Assembly (NCBI RefSeq): GCF_009909195.1
Contig: NZ_JAAAMU010000010.1
Location: forward strand, 159,573 to 223,572
DNA: 64,000 bases
DNA from: Paenibacillus sacheonensis
Lineage (GTDB): Bacteria > Bacillota > Bacilli > Paenibacillales > Paenibacillaceae
Direction of reading: 5' to 3'
Of the stretch, positions 35,812 to 45,111 are shown piece after piece (the first letter of the stretch is position 1; each line of letters starts with the position of its first letter). Below the pieces are notes generated by a model. It saw only the letters and a list, made by a program, of their open reading frames with translations. It had not been told where the DNA came from and ran no database searches. Position numbers and translations under genes: made by a program.

Positions 35812-35853
35812 GTGGATTAGTCCATAATAATAACGGTGAAGGAGTGGTTTTCC

Positions 35854-36213
35854 ATGCCTGTGCAGATTCAATCCGAACTTGGAAACGTAGATATAACCGA
35901 TCATGTGATTTCCGTCCTAGCCGGTTCCGCAGCGATGGATTGTTATGGACTGGTTGGAATGGCAACAAGAAAGCAGCTGAAGGACGGCATTGCCGAGCTG
36001 CTGGGTCGAGATAATCTGTCGCGCGGTGTCGAAGTCCACCGAGAGAACGATTTCTTACACATTGATCTATACATCATCGTGAGCTATGGCACAAAAATTT
36101 CCGAGGTCGCACATAACATTCAGTCAAAAGTGAAGTATGTGATGAACGAGGTTGTCGGCGTTAAGGTAGACGTTGTCAATATTTTTGTCCAAGGCGTACG
36201 GGTATCTCGGTAG
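35854..36213 (+). CDS. yloU: Asp23/Gls24 family envelope-stress protein (YloU)
   Basis: A 119-residue Asp23/Gls24-family protein (VDITDHVISVLAGSAAMDCYGLVGMA, written here in part, then IDLYIIVSYGTKISEVAHNI and VKVDVVNIFVQGVRV). Members associate with the membrane or envelope and respond to stress; in this genomic position they accompany fatty-acid kinase. ATG 35854 is chosen because GAAGGAG lies 10 bases upstream. fakA follows 16 bp later, so the two are cotranscribed from the promoter at 35783. Confidence 0.9.
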   Translation: MPVQIQSELGNVDITDHVISVLAGSAAMDCYGLVGMATRKQLKDGIAELLGRDNLSRGVEVHRENDFLHIDLYIIVSYGTKISEVAHNIQSKVKYVMNEVVGVKVDVVNIFVQGVRVSR

Positions 36214-36229
36214 GAAGGGGTAATCACGC

Positions 36230-38077
36230 TTGATCAAACGCTTTATTAACGGCTCGGATTTTATGAACATGGTCCTGAGCGGGGCGGACAACTTGCAACG
36301 AAACGAAGCGCGCATAAACGCTCTGAATGTATTCCCTGTCCCAGACGGCGATACGGGATCCAATATGAATTTAACGATGACGTCCGGCAAACGCGAGCTT
36401 CAAAAAAATCCGAGTCCAGCAGTGGGCAAAGTTGCGGAAGCGCTTTCCAAAGGGCTTCTCATGGGCGCGCGGGGCAATTCCGGGGTTATTTTGTCGCAGC
36501 TGTTCAGAGGCTTCTCGAAAAGCATCGCAAGCCAAGAAGGAATCGATGCCCAGCAGTTTGCCGCAGCGCTGCAGAACGGCGTGGACATGGCATACAAGGC
36601 TGTCGTGAAGCCGGTCGAAGGGACCATTCTGACGGTGGCGAAGGATACGGCGAAGCATGCCGTAACGTTCGCGAAGCGCAATAACGATATGCTTCTGCTG
36701 ATGCAGGAAGTCTGCGCGCGCGCCAACGAATCGCTTGCGCGCACGCCGGATTTGCTGCCTGTGCTGAAGCAGGTCGGGGTCGTAGATTCCGGCGGTCAAG
36801 GTCTCGTATGCATTTACGAAGGCTTTATGAGCAGTCTGGCAGGCGAGCACGGCGAAGATACGGATCGCTATATCGGCACCGAGTCCGCGATTCCCGCAAG
36901 CGTGACCGGCGCGCTCAAGCAGCCCATCGCTCCGCCGAAACGGCCCGAGGCGTTCCACTATCGCAGCGCGCAGTCCAAAATCGAAACGGACCATATCGAG
37001 TTTCTGTACGATATGGAGTTTTTCATCAATCGCAAACAGGCGGGCCGCACGGGCCTGCGTTTCGACGAGGCGCTGTTCAAAGGCATGCTGAGCCGGGACG
37101 GCGATTCCATTCTCGTTATCGTGGATGACGAGATCATCAAAGTTCACGTGCATACGCGCAAGCCGGGCGACGTGCTGAATTATGCGCTTCCGTACGGCGA
37201 GCTCACGGAGATCCATATCTTGAATATGCGTGAACAACACCGCGATCTGCTCCAGAAAGAAGCGGCGAGCGCAGCCATAGCGGGCGGCGTCAACTCCGGC
37301 GCTGCCGAGGTGCTGCCGGAAACGGCGGTGGTCGAGGAGGCTGCCCTGGGGCTCGCCGTCTCCGAGGTGCTGACGGGTTCGCCGGCGGACGCGCTTTCCG
37401 CGAAGCATGCCCACGAATGGGCGCCGTTCGGACTTATCGCCGTCGCGATGGGAGACGGGATCCGTTCGATCTTCCTCGATAACAATGTCGATGTCGTGTT
37501 GTCCGGCGGTCAGACGATGAACCCTTCGACGGAAGATTTCGTGAAAGCGATCGAATCGCTGTCGGCGGAACATATTTACCTGCTTCCGAACAACGGCAAT
37601 ATCATATTGGCTGCCCAGCAGGCGGCCGACCTGAGCGAACGCAGCGTGACGGTCGTCGGCACGAAAAACATTCCGCAAGGGCTTGCAGCCGTTCTTGCCT
37701 TCCGGGAAGAGGATTCGGCGGATGTCAACACGCAGGCGATGAACGAGGCCGTGCTTCAAGTACGGTCCGGCCAAGTCACGAATGCGGTTCGGAATACGGC
37801 CATTGACGGTATATCGATTCAAGAGGGCGACTATATCGGGATCCTAGAGAAGACGATCGTCGCCGCATCGGCAAGCCTTCAGGAGACGTGCAGAGAGCTG
37901 CTGGCACGAATGCTGGAGGACGGCGGCGAGCTGGTCACGGTATTAACCGGCGAGCAGGCGATCGAGGCAGAGACGGCAGAATTAACGGCATGGGCGAGGG
38001 ACAATTTCCCGGATGCGGAGTTTGAGGTTCATGCGGGCGGTCAGCCGCTGTATCCATACTTGATCGCGGTCGAATAG
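36230..38077 (+). CDS. fakA: Fatty acid kinase FakA / DAK-family protein YloV
   Basis: A 615-residue DhaL/DegV-linked kinase that phosphorylates fatty acids presented by FakB (DegV) proteins. The N-terminal DhaL domain has NVFPVPDGDTGSNMNLTMTS and GLLMGARGNSGVILSQLFRG (Mg2+/ATP site), followed by a linker domain and a C-terminal EDD-like domain (VVLSGGQTMNPSTEDFVKAI, LPNNGNIILAAQQA). The start is TTG at 36230 with AGGAAGGGG about 9 bases upstream, aligning with the family N-terminus. A residue ~345-380 Ala-rich insert is lineage-specific. Confidence 0.92.
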   Translation: MIKRFINGSDFMNMVLSGADNLQRNEARINALNVFPVPDGDTGSNMNLTMTSGKRELQKNPSPAVGKVAEALSKGLLMGARGNSGVILSQLFRGFSKSIASQEGIDAQQFAAALQNGVDMAYKAVVKPVEGTILTVAKDTAKHAVTFAKRNNDMLLLMQEVCARANESLARTPDLLPVLKQVGVVDSGGQGLVCIYEGFMSSLAGEHGEDTDRYIGTESAIPASVTGALKQPIAPPKRPEAFHYRSAQSKIETDHIEFLYDMEFFINRKQAGRTGLRFDEALFKGMLSRDGDSILVIVDDEIIKVHVHTRKPGDVLNYALPYGELTEIHILNMREQHRDLLQKEAASAAIAGGVNSGAAEVLPETAVVEEAALGLAVSEVLTGSPADALSAKHAHEWAPFGLIAVAMGDGIRSIFLDNNVDVVLSGGQTMNPSTEDFVKAIESLSAEHIYLLPNNGNIILAAQQAADLSERSVTVVGTKNIPQGLAAVLAFREEDSADVNTQAMNEAVLQVRSGQVTNAVRNTAIDGISIQEGDYIGILEKTIVAASASLQETCRELLARMLEDGGELVTVLTGEQAIEAETAELTAWARDNFPDAEFEVHAGGQPLYPYLIAVE

Positions 38078-38090
38078 AGGGGTGGCAGGA

Positions 38091-38945
38091 ATGGGCGTTA
38101 TTAAGATCGTTACGGACAGCACGGCAGACATCCCGAAGCGCGTCAGAGAGCAGTACGGCATCGAAATGGTTCCGCTGAAGTGCATGTTCGGCGCAGAATC
38201 TTTTTTGGATGGCATCACGATATCGAACGATCAATTTTACGAACGTCTGGCGTCGTCGGCTGCTTTGCCGACTACCTCTCAGCCGTCGCCTGTCGAATTC
38301 ACGGAAACCTACGAGAAGCTCTACAAGAAATTCCCCGATGCGCAGGTTATTTCGATTCACCTGTCATCCGGGCTCAGCGGGACGTACCAATCGGCGCTGC
38401 TGGGTTCGAGTCTCATGGAGGAGCCCGGCGACGTAACCGTCATCGACTCCAGGTCCGTCTCGTACGGCCTCGGGATGCTGGTCGTGAAAGCAGCCGACAT
38501 GGCAGCGGCCGGGTCCTCGAAAGAAGAGATATTGGCCGTGGTCGAAGCGATGATGAACGATCAGAAGATTTACTTCCTCCTCGACACGCTTGAATATTTG
38601 CAGAAGGGCGGAAGGATCGGCAAGGCAGCGGCACTCTTCGGTTCGATACTCAATATCAAGCCGATCCTGACGATCGACAAAGAAGGCGAAGTATCCGCGG
38701 TCGATAAGGTTCGCGGCACGAAGAAGGCGATGCAGCGGATCATCGATCTGCTTAAAGCAGACTTCGGCAGCGATCCGATCGAGATGACGGTAGGTTGGAC
38801 GCATAAGCGCGAATTGGCGCTTGAGCTCGCGGGGCTCGCGCAGGGGCAGCTCAACGTGCGCAACATCAGACAGACGGATATCGGCGCCGTCATCGGCACG
38901 CATGCGGGTCCCGGCGCGGCGGCGCTATTTATTACACGGGTGTGA
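38091..38945 (+). CDS. DegV-family fatty-acid-binding protein (FakB type)
   Basis: A 284-residue DegV protein that binds a fatty acid and hands it to FakA. Motifs: KIVTDSTADIPKR, TTSQPSPVEF, IHLSSGLSGTYQSA, DSRSVSYGLG and a C-terminal GTHAGPGAAALFI. ATG 38091 has GAGGGG 8 bases upstream; the earlier GTG 38082 lies within that site. Location 13 bp after fakA makes a kinase/carrier pair. In B. subtilis the genes after yloV are serine dehydratase subunits instead. recG follows 10 bp later. Confidence 0.92.
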   Translation: MGVIKIVTDSTADIPKRVREQYGIEMVPLKCMFGAESFLDGITISNDQFYERLASSAALPTTSQPSPVEFTETYEKLYKKFPDAQVISIHLSSGLSGTYQSALLGSSLMEEPGDVTVIDSRSVSYGLGMLVVKAADMAAAGSSKEEILAVVEAMMNDQKIYFLLDTLEYLQKGGRIGKAAALFGSILNIKPILTIDKEGEVSAVDKVRGTKKAMQRIIDLLKADFGSDPIEMTVGWTHKRELALELAGLAQGQLNVRNIRQTDIGAVIGTHAGPGAAALFITRV

Positions 38946-38955
38946 GGTCATGGGA

Positions 38956-41004
38956 ATGAAGCTGGATCAAATAGAGGTCCGGCAAATGAAAGGCGTGAGC
39001 GCTCAGAAAGAACTGGAGCTTCACGCCTTTGGCGTTCATACGATCGCAGATTTGCTGGACTATTTTCCGTTTCGATACGAGGATTATCGCATTCAAAGCC
39101 TAGGGGAAACCAAAGACGGCGAGAAGGCGACTGTTGAAGGCAAAATATTGGGGAATCCCGTGCTGCACCGGTTTGGCCGTGCGAAAACGAGGTTGACCTG
39201 CAAGGTCATGGTCGACGGTTTATTAGTGACGGCGGTATGGTTCAACCGTCACTTTCTGCAGGAGCAGCTTGTTCCGGGCAGGGATATCGTGCTGACGGGC
39301 AAATGGGAACAGAAGCGGCTGCAGATTACGGTGTCGGAGTCCGAATTCCCCGATAAGGGCGTCGCCCGTTCGGGCACGCTTCAAGCCGTGTATTCCGTCG
39401 GGGGCAGCATCACGCAGGCTTGGATGCGCAAGACGATCGGACAAGCGCTGCTGCAGTACGGAACGATGGTGGAGGAAGTGCTGCCGGCGACGCTGATCGA
39501 TAAGCACGGCTTGATGCTTCGGCGGGAAGCCGTGCAGCATATCCATCATCCGGACGATATCGCGCAGGGTCAAGCCGCGCGGCGCAGACTCGTGTACGAG
39601 GAGCTCTTCCTCTTCCAGCTGAAGCTGCAGGCTTACCGGTCGCTCAACCGCAAACGGGCGGATGGCATTGCCCACGTCGTCGACGCCGAATCGATACGGG
39701 CGTTCTCACGGACGCTCCCTTTCGAACTGACGGATTCCCAGAAACGGGTCGTCAATGAAATTCTGATCGATATGCGCTCGCATGCCTGCATGAATCGGCT
39801 GCTGCAAGGCGATGTCGGCTCTGGCAAGACGGTCGTGGCGGCTATCGCGCTGTTCGCGACCGTCAAGGCCGGTCATCAAGGGGCGCTGATGGTGCCGACG
39901 GAGATCTTGGCAGAACAGCATTTCCGCTCCTTGCAGAAGCTTCTGGGGGCCGCAGGGCTGGAGGTTGCGCTGCTGACGGGCAGCGTGACCGAGAAGAAGC
40001 GGAGAGACGTTCTGGCAGGCTTGCAGATGGGGTTGATCGATATCGTCGTGGGCACGCAGGCCATTATTCAAGACGGTGTTTTCTTCCGGAGTCTCGGACT
40101 CGTCGTGACCGACGAGCAGCATCGTTTCGGCGTCAATCAACGGAGCATTTTGCGCCGTAAAGGACTGAATCCCGACGTGCTCACGATGACGGCGACGCCG
40201 ATTCCGCGGACGCTCGCGATTACGGCCTTCGGGGATTTGGACGTGTCCACGCTGAAGGAGCGTCCGCATGGCCGCAAGCCGATTCAGACGAATTGGGTCA
40301 AGCATTCCATGCTTGAACGCGTGCTGGGGTTCATCCGAAGAGAAGTCGACGCAGGCAGGCAGTGCTACTTCATCTGCCCGCTGATCGAGGAATCGGACAA
40401 GCTGGACGTTCAGAATGCGATCGACCTCCATGTTCAAATCCAGCAGGCTTTCCCGGATCTACATATCGGACTGCTTCACGGCAGACTGTCGGCTTCGGAG
40501 AAGGACGAGGTCATGCGGGCGTTCGGCGCGAACGAGGTTCATGTTCTCGTGGCCACGACCGTCGTCGAGGTCGGCGTCGACGTGCCGAATGCGACGCTTA
40601 TGGTCATCATGGATGCCGAGCGTTTCGGGCTCTCGCAGCTGCACCAGCTTCGGGGCCGGGTCGGCCGCGGCGGACATCAATCCTATTGCGTGCTGATTGC
40701 CGATCCGAAGTCCGAGGTCGGCCGGGAACGAATGAAGATCATGACGGAAACCGATGACGGCTTCGAGGTTTCGAGGCGGGATCTGGAGCTCCGCGGGCCG
40801 GGAGACTTCTTCGGCACGAAGCAAAGCGGCGTACCACACTTCAAGCTGGCCGATATGGCGGCGGATTTCGGCGTGCTGGAAGAAGCGCGTGACGATGCCG
40901 CGGAACTGACGGCGAGCAGCGATTTTTGGACCGGAGCGCCTTATGCGCGATTGCGGGAAGCGCTCCGCAAAGAGCAACTTTTTCAAGGAGAGCTTTTGGA
41001 CTAG
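38956..41004 (+). CDS. recG: ATP-dependent DNA helicase RecG
   Basis: A 682-residue branched-DNA helicase that regresses stalled forks and processes Holliday junctions. The N-terminal wedge/OB domain (about 1-250) precedes the helicase core: LLQGDVGSGKTVVAAIA (Walker A), VVTDEQHRFGVNQR (DEQH), TMTATPIPRTLA, VEVGVDVPNATLMV, QLRGRVGRGGHQSYC, and the C-terminal LRGPGDFFGTKQSG. Starting at ATG 38956 gives exactly the B. subtilis length and a 7-base spacing from GAGGT; ATG 38950 is too close. Confidence 0.96.
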   Translation: MKLDQIEVRQMKGVSAQKELELHAFGVHTIADLLDYFPFRYEDYRIQSLGETKDGEKATVEGKILGNPVLHRFGRAKTRLTCKVMVDGLLVTAVWFNRHFLQEQLVPGRDIVLTGKWEQKRLQITVSESEFPDKGVARSGTLQAVYSVGGSITQAWMRKTIGQALLQYGTMVEEVLPATLIDKHGLMLRREAVQHIHHPDDIAQGQAARRRLVYEELFLFQLKLQAYRSLNRKRADGIAHVVDAESIRAFSRTLPFELTDSQKRVVNEILIDMRSHACMNRLLQGDVGSGKTVVAAIALFATVKAGHQGALMVPTEILAEQHFRSLQKLLGAAGLEVALLTGSVTEKKRRDVLAGLQMGLIDIVVGTQAIIQDGVFFRSLGLVVTDEQHRFGVNQRSILRRKGLNPDVLTMTATPIPRTLAITAFGDLDVSTLKERPHGRKPIQTNWVKHSMLERVLGFIRREVDAGRQCYFICPLIEESDKLDVQNAIDLHVQIQQAFPDLHIGLLHGRLSASEKDEVMRAFGANEVHVLVATTVVEVGVDVPNATLMVIMDAERFGLSQLHQLRGRVGRGGHQSYCVLIADPKSEVGRERMKIMTETDDGFEVSRRDLELRGPGDFFGTKQSGVPHFKLADMAADFGVLEEARDDAAELTASSDFWTGAPYARLREALRKEQLFQGELLD

Positions 41005-41112
41005 TTTTTAAAGCCGAACTCCCGGCATATAGTACTAGAGTGAAGGTTGGCAAGCGAGCTGCTATATGCACGCAAGGGCTGCTTGAAGCTGGACGGAGGT
41101 GCTATTACCGGG

Positions 41113-41400
41113 ATGAGCTATACGAAATTCGGCATTCGGCCCGAGCTGGTCGAGCGCGTCAAATTCAAAATGAAAAATCCGGTCGTGAAGGACCGGATCA
41201 AAATGCTGCTGAACGGCGTAACCAAGTACGATCTGCAGGACCGCGCGAAGGTGCGCAAGCTTGTTCGCACCGCAGCCGGCGTCATGCAGGAGAACTTGAC
41301 GGATCAACAGGAAGAGCAGTTGATTACCTTTATCCTTGCGCAAAAAATCGATCCCAACAATACGCTGCATTTAATCAAATTATGGGCTATGTTTCGCTGA
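41113..41400 (+). CDS. Stage VI sporulation protein F-like protein
   Basis: A 95-residue soluble protein. The pattern KFGIRPELVERVKFKMKNP ... VTKYDLQDRAKVRKLV ... LAQKIDPNNTLHLIKLW resembles proteins called stage VI sporulation protein F in Paenibacillus; likeness to B. subtilis SpoVIF is weak. ATG 41113 is placed by GGAGGTG 10 bases upstream. In the preceding gap GCATATAG (41025-41032) and CTATATGC (41062-41069) form an inverted repeat, and CATATAGTA within it resembles a sporulation-sigma -10; both are only suggestive. The terminator stem includes its stop codon. Confidence 0.65.
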   Translation: MSYTKFGIRPELVERVKFKMKNPVVKDRIKMLLNGVTKYDLQDRAKVRKLVRTAAGVMQENLTDQQEEQLITFILAQKIDPNNTLHLIKLWAMFR

Positions 41401-41425
41401 TCCTGCGGGATCGGCGATTTTTTTT
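41396..41425 (+). terminator. Terminator overlapping the spoVIF-like stop codon
   Basis: GCTGATCC (41396-41403), TGCG loop, GGATCGGC (41408-41415) with one G-T pair, then GA-T8. The TGA stop (41398-41400) lies in the 5' arm. Confidence 0.8.
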
Positions 41426-41458
41426 GTTCCCGCAAGGCCATTCCAATCCGCGGCCGTA

Positions 41459-42142
41459 TCAGCCGCTCGAGAGAAGTGGGGCGATGCAGTCCGCGTCGTC
41501 CTTCTTCACGCTGCCGACGCCGGCGGCAACGGGATACGCTTCGAGCTGCCCGGAAGGAAAAGGGCGAAGCAGGCGGTTCAGCGCTTCCGGATCGCGAATG
41601 GAACGGTCCAGCCACGCCGCCTCGTCCTCTCGCTGAAGAATGACCGGCATACGGTCATGAATCGGCGCCATCAGCTCGTTGGGAGTCGTCGTCAGAATCG
41701 TGCAGGTGCTCAGCTTGAGGCCGTCAGGCGACGTCCAGGTATCATAAAGCCCCGCCATGCTGAATAACTGCCGGTCGCGTCTGACGATGCGCATCGGCTG
41801 CTTGCGGTTGTCTGCCAGTCGCTGCCATTCGTAGAAGCCGTCCGCCGGGATAATGCACCGCTTGCGGCTCATCAGGTTTCGGAACGCCGGCTTGTCCCAT
41901 ACCGTTTCGGACCGCGCGTTGAGCATTTTGGAGCCGAGCTTGACGCTCTCGGCCCAAGACGGAACCAGTCCCCATTTGAGCTCGCCAAGCTTATTCTTCT
42001 CGCCGTCGTTGATGATGGCAGGTATCATTTGGCCGGGAGCGACGTTGTATTTGGGCTGTTGATAAGGGATGCCGGATTCGGCGACCCAATAATGCAGCAT
42101 CAGCTCCTCCAGCGTTACGGTAATCGTATATCGTCCGCACAT
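41459..42142 (-). CDS. SOS response-associated peptidase (SRAP/HMCES family, YedK-like)
   Basis: A 227-residue SRAP protein that forms a protective thiazolidine cross-link with abasic sites in single-stranded DNA through its N-terminal cysteine. Catalytic residues are visible: Cys2 in MCGRYT, Asn in NARSET, Glu in GFYEW and His in IHDRMPVIL. Length matches the family. The start codon has GAGGAGGA upstream. It is divergent from the DUF2515 gene, with an 18-bp palindrome in the gap. Confidence 0.95.
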   Translation of the reverse strand: MCGRYTITVTLEELMLHYWVAESGIPYQQPKYNVAPGQMIPAIINDGEKNKLGELKWGLVPSWAESVKLGSKMLNARSETVWDKPAFRNLMSRKRCIIPADGFYEWQRLADNRKQPMRIVRRDRQLFSMAGLYDTWTSPDGLKLSTCTILTTTPNELMAPIHDRMPVILQREDEAAWLDRSIRDPEALNRLLRPFPSGQLEAYPVAAGVGSVKKDDADCIAPLLSSG

Positions 42143-42185
42143 GCGAATATCCTCCTCAGTCGCGTAATGGCACAGTCTTGCATCA

Positions 42186-42203
42186 GTTATAGTATACTAT
42201 AAC
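42186..42203. promoter_or_regulatory. Perfect 18-bp palindrome in a divergent promoter region
   Basis: GTTATAGTATACTATAAC is fully self-complementary. It contains TATAGT/TATACT -10-like hexamers on both strands; on the minus strand TTCACT lies 16 bases before TATAGT. It could be a repressor site overlapping back-to-back promoters. It does not match the Bacillus LexA box. Confidence 0.55.
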
Positions 42204-42277
42204 GGCTAATCGCCGGCAGTGAAGCTCATACTAATCGAACAACGGTTGTTTCCGGGTGAAAAGGAGGATGGCTGGAT

Positions 42278-43702
42278 ATGCCGCAGCGCCGCCCGCAGCG
42301 CACCAAGCTTTCGTTGCTTGGCTGGCTGCTCCACGCATTACGTTTTATCAGAAATTACGCATTGCGCAAGCGGCATGCCAGGAGTGCCTCGCACGAGCTC
42401 GCCGAGCATGCGCTGCCAACCGGAATCAACCAAGAGGCCGTGCGCGAATTGTTTGCCGATATAGCCAAAGCGGGCTTGGAGTCTAACAAGGAGCAAGGCG
42501 GCAATCACTCCGTCTCCGGGGCAACCGCGGGTATAAACGCGAATTTGAACGCAAGCGGGCCATGCGATCGACTGACGGAGGAGCAGGTTTCTGCCGGGGC
42601 CGGGGAAGGCCGGGGAGCCGATCAAGCATTGACTGCCTATACCGAGCGGGAACGTTCGCTTATACATCGAATTCATCATGAGACCGAGGTCGCGAATCGG
42701 AATAATGTCACGCGCACCGAAGCGTATCGGGCTGTCTATTATCGCTGTCCCGAGCTGCAATGGGCGCTGCTCGCCCATCTCGTATCCCGCAACGGCGGCT
42801 GGAACATGACGGACCTGCAGGGCGATCTCCTGCCCGAGCTGTTGGACGAGGAGACGCGCCGGCATATGTTCATCCTGCTCGAGCGCATCAACGCCCTTAT
42901 CTTTCATGACGCCTATCCGCAGCTGCTGCTCTATGAGGCTTCCCGCAAGGAAGGGCGCGACTTGTCCCGCATGCTTCCTTGCTTCGGCGTATCGCGGTTC
43001 ATGCTTCCGGTATGGTCGCAATTCTGGCAGCGCCAAGATTCCGTCCTGCTGACGACGGCATTGATCGTGAACGAGCAGCACGTGATCGAGAAGCCGCTTG
43101 TGCAGAGCGAATATTTCAAGGCGCATGTGCTGAAAAAGGCGTCCTTCCTGCTGCAAATCCCGCTTCAAACCAATACGGTCGTCCTGCCGTACGGTTCGCC
43201 GCTCGACGCCGGAGGCGAGATGATGCTGGCCGGGTTAGTGCTCGAGCGCTTCAGCGAGCTCTCGGAGCGCATCGAATTCGGCAAACGGCTGTATGCGATC
43301 TTAATCGGCGTGCCGGAAGTGATGAAAGGCGTCATGGCATTCGTTCGCGGCGTGCATCATACGGGTTCGCGTGCGGACTATGCGCCGCATCTATTCACGA
43401 GAGAACGGAGCAGCGGGCAGGGGAAGGCTTCCTTTCAAGAACGGCTTGAAGGCTGCAGCTTATTGGATGGCGCCAACAAGCTGCTTAGCCCGGAGCTATC
43501 CGCGGCGTGGGAGGATATGCCCTTCGAACCGCCCGCCCGCGAGGACTGGTTCGAGCATAAAGATGCCGTTCGAACCTATTTCGCCGCGCTGCCGCTGCCG
43601 GATATCTTCGAAATCACGTTCGAACACTGCATGGCGCTGAATAAGCTGGAACTGGCCGTTCAGGCGAGGAGGCGGTTCGGCTCGCATACGAAAAGGCGCT
43701 GA
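42278..43702 (+). CDS. DUF2515 family protein (YppC-like)
   Basis: A 474-residue soluble protein of the DUF2515 family, uncharacterised. The family block NNVTRTEAYRAVYYRCPELQ followed by WALLAHLVSRNGGWNMTDL (about residues 147-185) is clear; a C-terminal WFEHKDAVRTYFAALPLPDI also looks conserved. The first ~45 residues are very basic and residues 65-120 are a Gly/Ala/Asn-rich linker, probably disordered. AAGGAGG lies 10 bases before ATG 42278. It ends inside a bidirectional terminator. Function unknown. Confidence 0.8.
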   Translation: MPQRRPQRTKLSLLGWLLHALRFIRNYALRKRHARSASHELAEHALPTGINQEAVRELFADIAKAGLESNKEQGGNHSVSGATAGINANLNASGPCDRLTEEQVSAGAGEGRGADQALTAYTERERSLIHRIHHETEVANRNNVTRTEAYRAVYYRCPELQWALLAHLVSRNGGWNMTDLQGDLLPELLDEETRRHMFILLERINALIFHDAYPQLLLYEASRKEGRDLSRMLPCFGVSRFMLPVWSQFWQRQDSVLLTTALIVNEQHVIEKPLVQSEYFKAHVLKKASFLLQIPLQTNTVVLPYGSPLDAGGEMMLAGLVLERFSELSERIEFGKRLYAILIGVPEVMKGVMAFVRGVHHTGSRADYAPHLFTRERSSGQGKASFQERLEGCSLLDGANKLLSPELSAAWEDMPFEPPAREDWFEHKDAVRTYFAALPLPDIFEITFEHCMALNKLELAVQARRRFGSHTKRR

Positions 43703-43739
43703 TGCCCGGCTGTCGTACAGCCTGCATGCAGCGCCTTTT
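43691..43739. terminator. Bidirectional terminator between DUF2515 gene and mtnB
   Basis: AAAAGGCGCTG (43691-43701) pairs perfectly with CAGCGCCTTTT (43729-43739); an inner GGCTGT/ACAGCC hairpin lies in the loop. The DUF2515 stop codon overlaps the left arm. Confidence 0.85.
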
Positions 43740-43771
43740 ATTTGGATCGAAAGGGACAGGACTCTGGACAG

Positions 43772-44416
43772 CTAACGTTTCAGCAGTTCCCAGCGGTAGA
43801 CGTATTCGAATAGAAATTCGAATGCTTCCAGATGGCGTTTGGCCTCGAACGCATTGGCGCCCCACGCATAGATGCCGTGCTTGCGCAGCATGATGCCCGG
43901 GATACGCTTGTCCAGCCGCTCGGTCACTTCCGGCACGATGCTCGGAATATGGGCGAAGTTGGAGACGATCGGAATGTCGATATGCGCTTCCTCGTCCCAA
44001 ATATTAAACGCTTTGATGAGTTCTACGCCATCTACGGGAATGGACTTGCGTTCCCAGAACAGCTCGGACACCAGGTTGTTGAAGACGGTATGCACGTGGA
44101 AGATGGCGCCGCAGCCGGTTTGCTTATAGATTTCGCAATGAATCAGCGTCTCTGCGGATGGCTTCAGCTTCGTCAGCTCGCTCGGCTGACCCGTTTGGTC
44201 GACGAAGAGGAAGTCTTCCGGCGTAGAGAGCGATTTATCTTTCCCGCTGGCCGTAATCGCGAAATGGAAGTCCTCCGGCGTGAAATCGCCGACGCGGATG
44301 GACAAGTTGCCGCTCGTGCCTTGGAACCAGCCGCGCGAGGCGAAGAGGCTCTTCACTTCGGTCAGCTCCGCGAGCGCCTTTTGTTTCGCTTCTAGAGAAA
44401 TGTGTGCAAAGGACAT
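43772..44416 (-). CDS. mtnB: Methylthioribulose-1-phosphate dehydratase
   Basis: Dehydrates methylthioribulose 1-phosphate to the 2,3-diketo compound in methionine salvage. The 214-residue class II aldolase fold has GTSGNLSIRVG, ITASGKDKS, PSAETLIHCEIY, the zinc motif HVHTVFNN and a later His in LRKHGIYAWG. It starts 2 bp after the mtnX stop with AGGAGG 12 bases upstream and ends the operon before a shared terminator. Confidence 0.95.
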   Translation of the reverse strand: MSFAHISLEAKQKALAELTEVKSLFASRGWFQGTSGNLSIRVGDFTPEDFHFAITASGKDKSLSTPEDFLFVDQTGQPSELTKLKPSAETLIHCEIYKQTGCGAIFHVHTVFNNLVSELFWERKSIPVDGVELIKAFNIWDEEAHIDIPIVSNFAHIPSIVPEVTERLDKRIPGIMLRKHGIYAWGANAFEAKRHLEAFEFLFEYVYRWELLKR

Positions 44417-44418
44417 CG

Positions 44419-45111
44419 TTAGGTTGTCGCCTCCTGGCGTTTCAATTGATCGATGACGTCGTAGAACGTCTCGTATTCATGATAGGGAAGGCCCAGCTCC
44501 GCGCATTTCAGCGTCAGATGGGAGCGGGAGAAGACGACGTCGACGAGCTTGGCCCCTTCGAAATCCGTGACGCTGTCGCCGATCAGGATACGTTCGAAAC
44601 GGTCGGCGGGAAAACGATTGATAATCGTCTTCTTGCACATGCCGCAATCGGTCGTGCATTGGCCTTCGCAGGGGTGCGGCCACGTGATCTCGATGGCGTC
44701 GCCGGAGAAATCGCTGCCATTGCAGTAAATATGATCTTCGGGGATGCCGAACGGCGAGAGCAAGGGATAGACGAAGAAGTCGATGCCGCCGCTCGTGACG
44801 TAAAATTGGATGTCATTGTCTTTGCTATAACGCAGCAGGTCGGCGAAGCCGGCACGGATGCGGGCATTCGAGATCGCATAGTCGACGACCTCGTTCTTCA
44901 TGGAAGCGGGCAGGAGGCGGAACAGCTCGCCGACGCCCTGCTTGATGCTCTTGGATTGATTCACGATGCTGTTCACGATGGCTTCCCAGCCCGGCGGGTT
45001 GAAATGGCGGATAATCGCGACAATATTATCGTTCTCGGTTATGGTCCCGTCAAAATCGCAAAAAATAACGCGTTGTTTGGTCATCGATGTCTGTGCCTCG
45101 TTCGAAATCAT
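44419..45111 (-). CDS. mtnX: 2-hydroxy-3-keto-5-methylthiopentenyl-1-phosphate phosphatase
   Basis: HAD phosphatase acting after MtnW in methionine salvage. Motifs: [12 protein letters not shown] (nucleophile Asp), [13 protein letters not shown] and [16 protein letters not shown] cysteine cluster [14 protein letters not shown] near residue 150 is conserved in the family. ATG 45111 overlaps the mtnW stop (ATGA); the family N-terminus and length (about 220) fit ATG 45084 ([13 protein letters not shown]) equally well, so the first nine codons are uncertain. Confidence 0.94.
   Translation of the reverse strand: MISNEAQTSMTKQRVIFCDFDGTITENDNIVAIIRHFNPPGWEAIVNSIVNQSKSIKQGVGELFRLLPASMKNEVVDYAISNARIRAGFADLLRYSKDNDIQFYVTSGGIDFFVYPLLSPFGIPEDHIYCNGSDFSGDAIEITWPHPCEGQCTTDCGMCKKTIINRFPADRFERILIGDSVTDFEGAKLVDVVFSRSHLTLKCAELGLPYHEYETFYDVIDQLKRQEATT

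Noticed and set aside
36371..37822. A 483-residue minus-strand open frame opposite fakA
   Set aside because: It is the GC-bias shadow of a well-supported gene; product rich in Arg/His/Gln with no motif.
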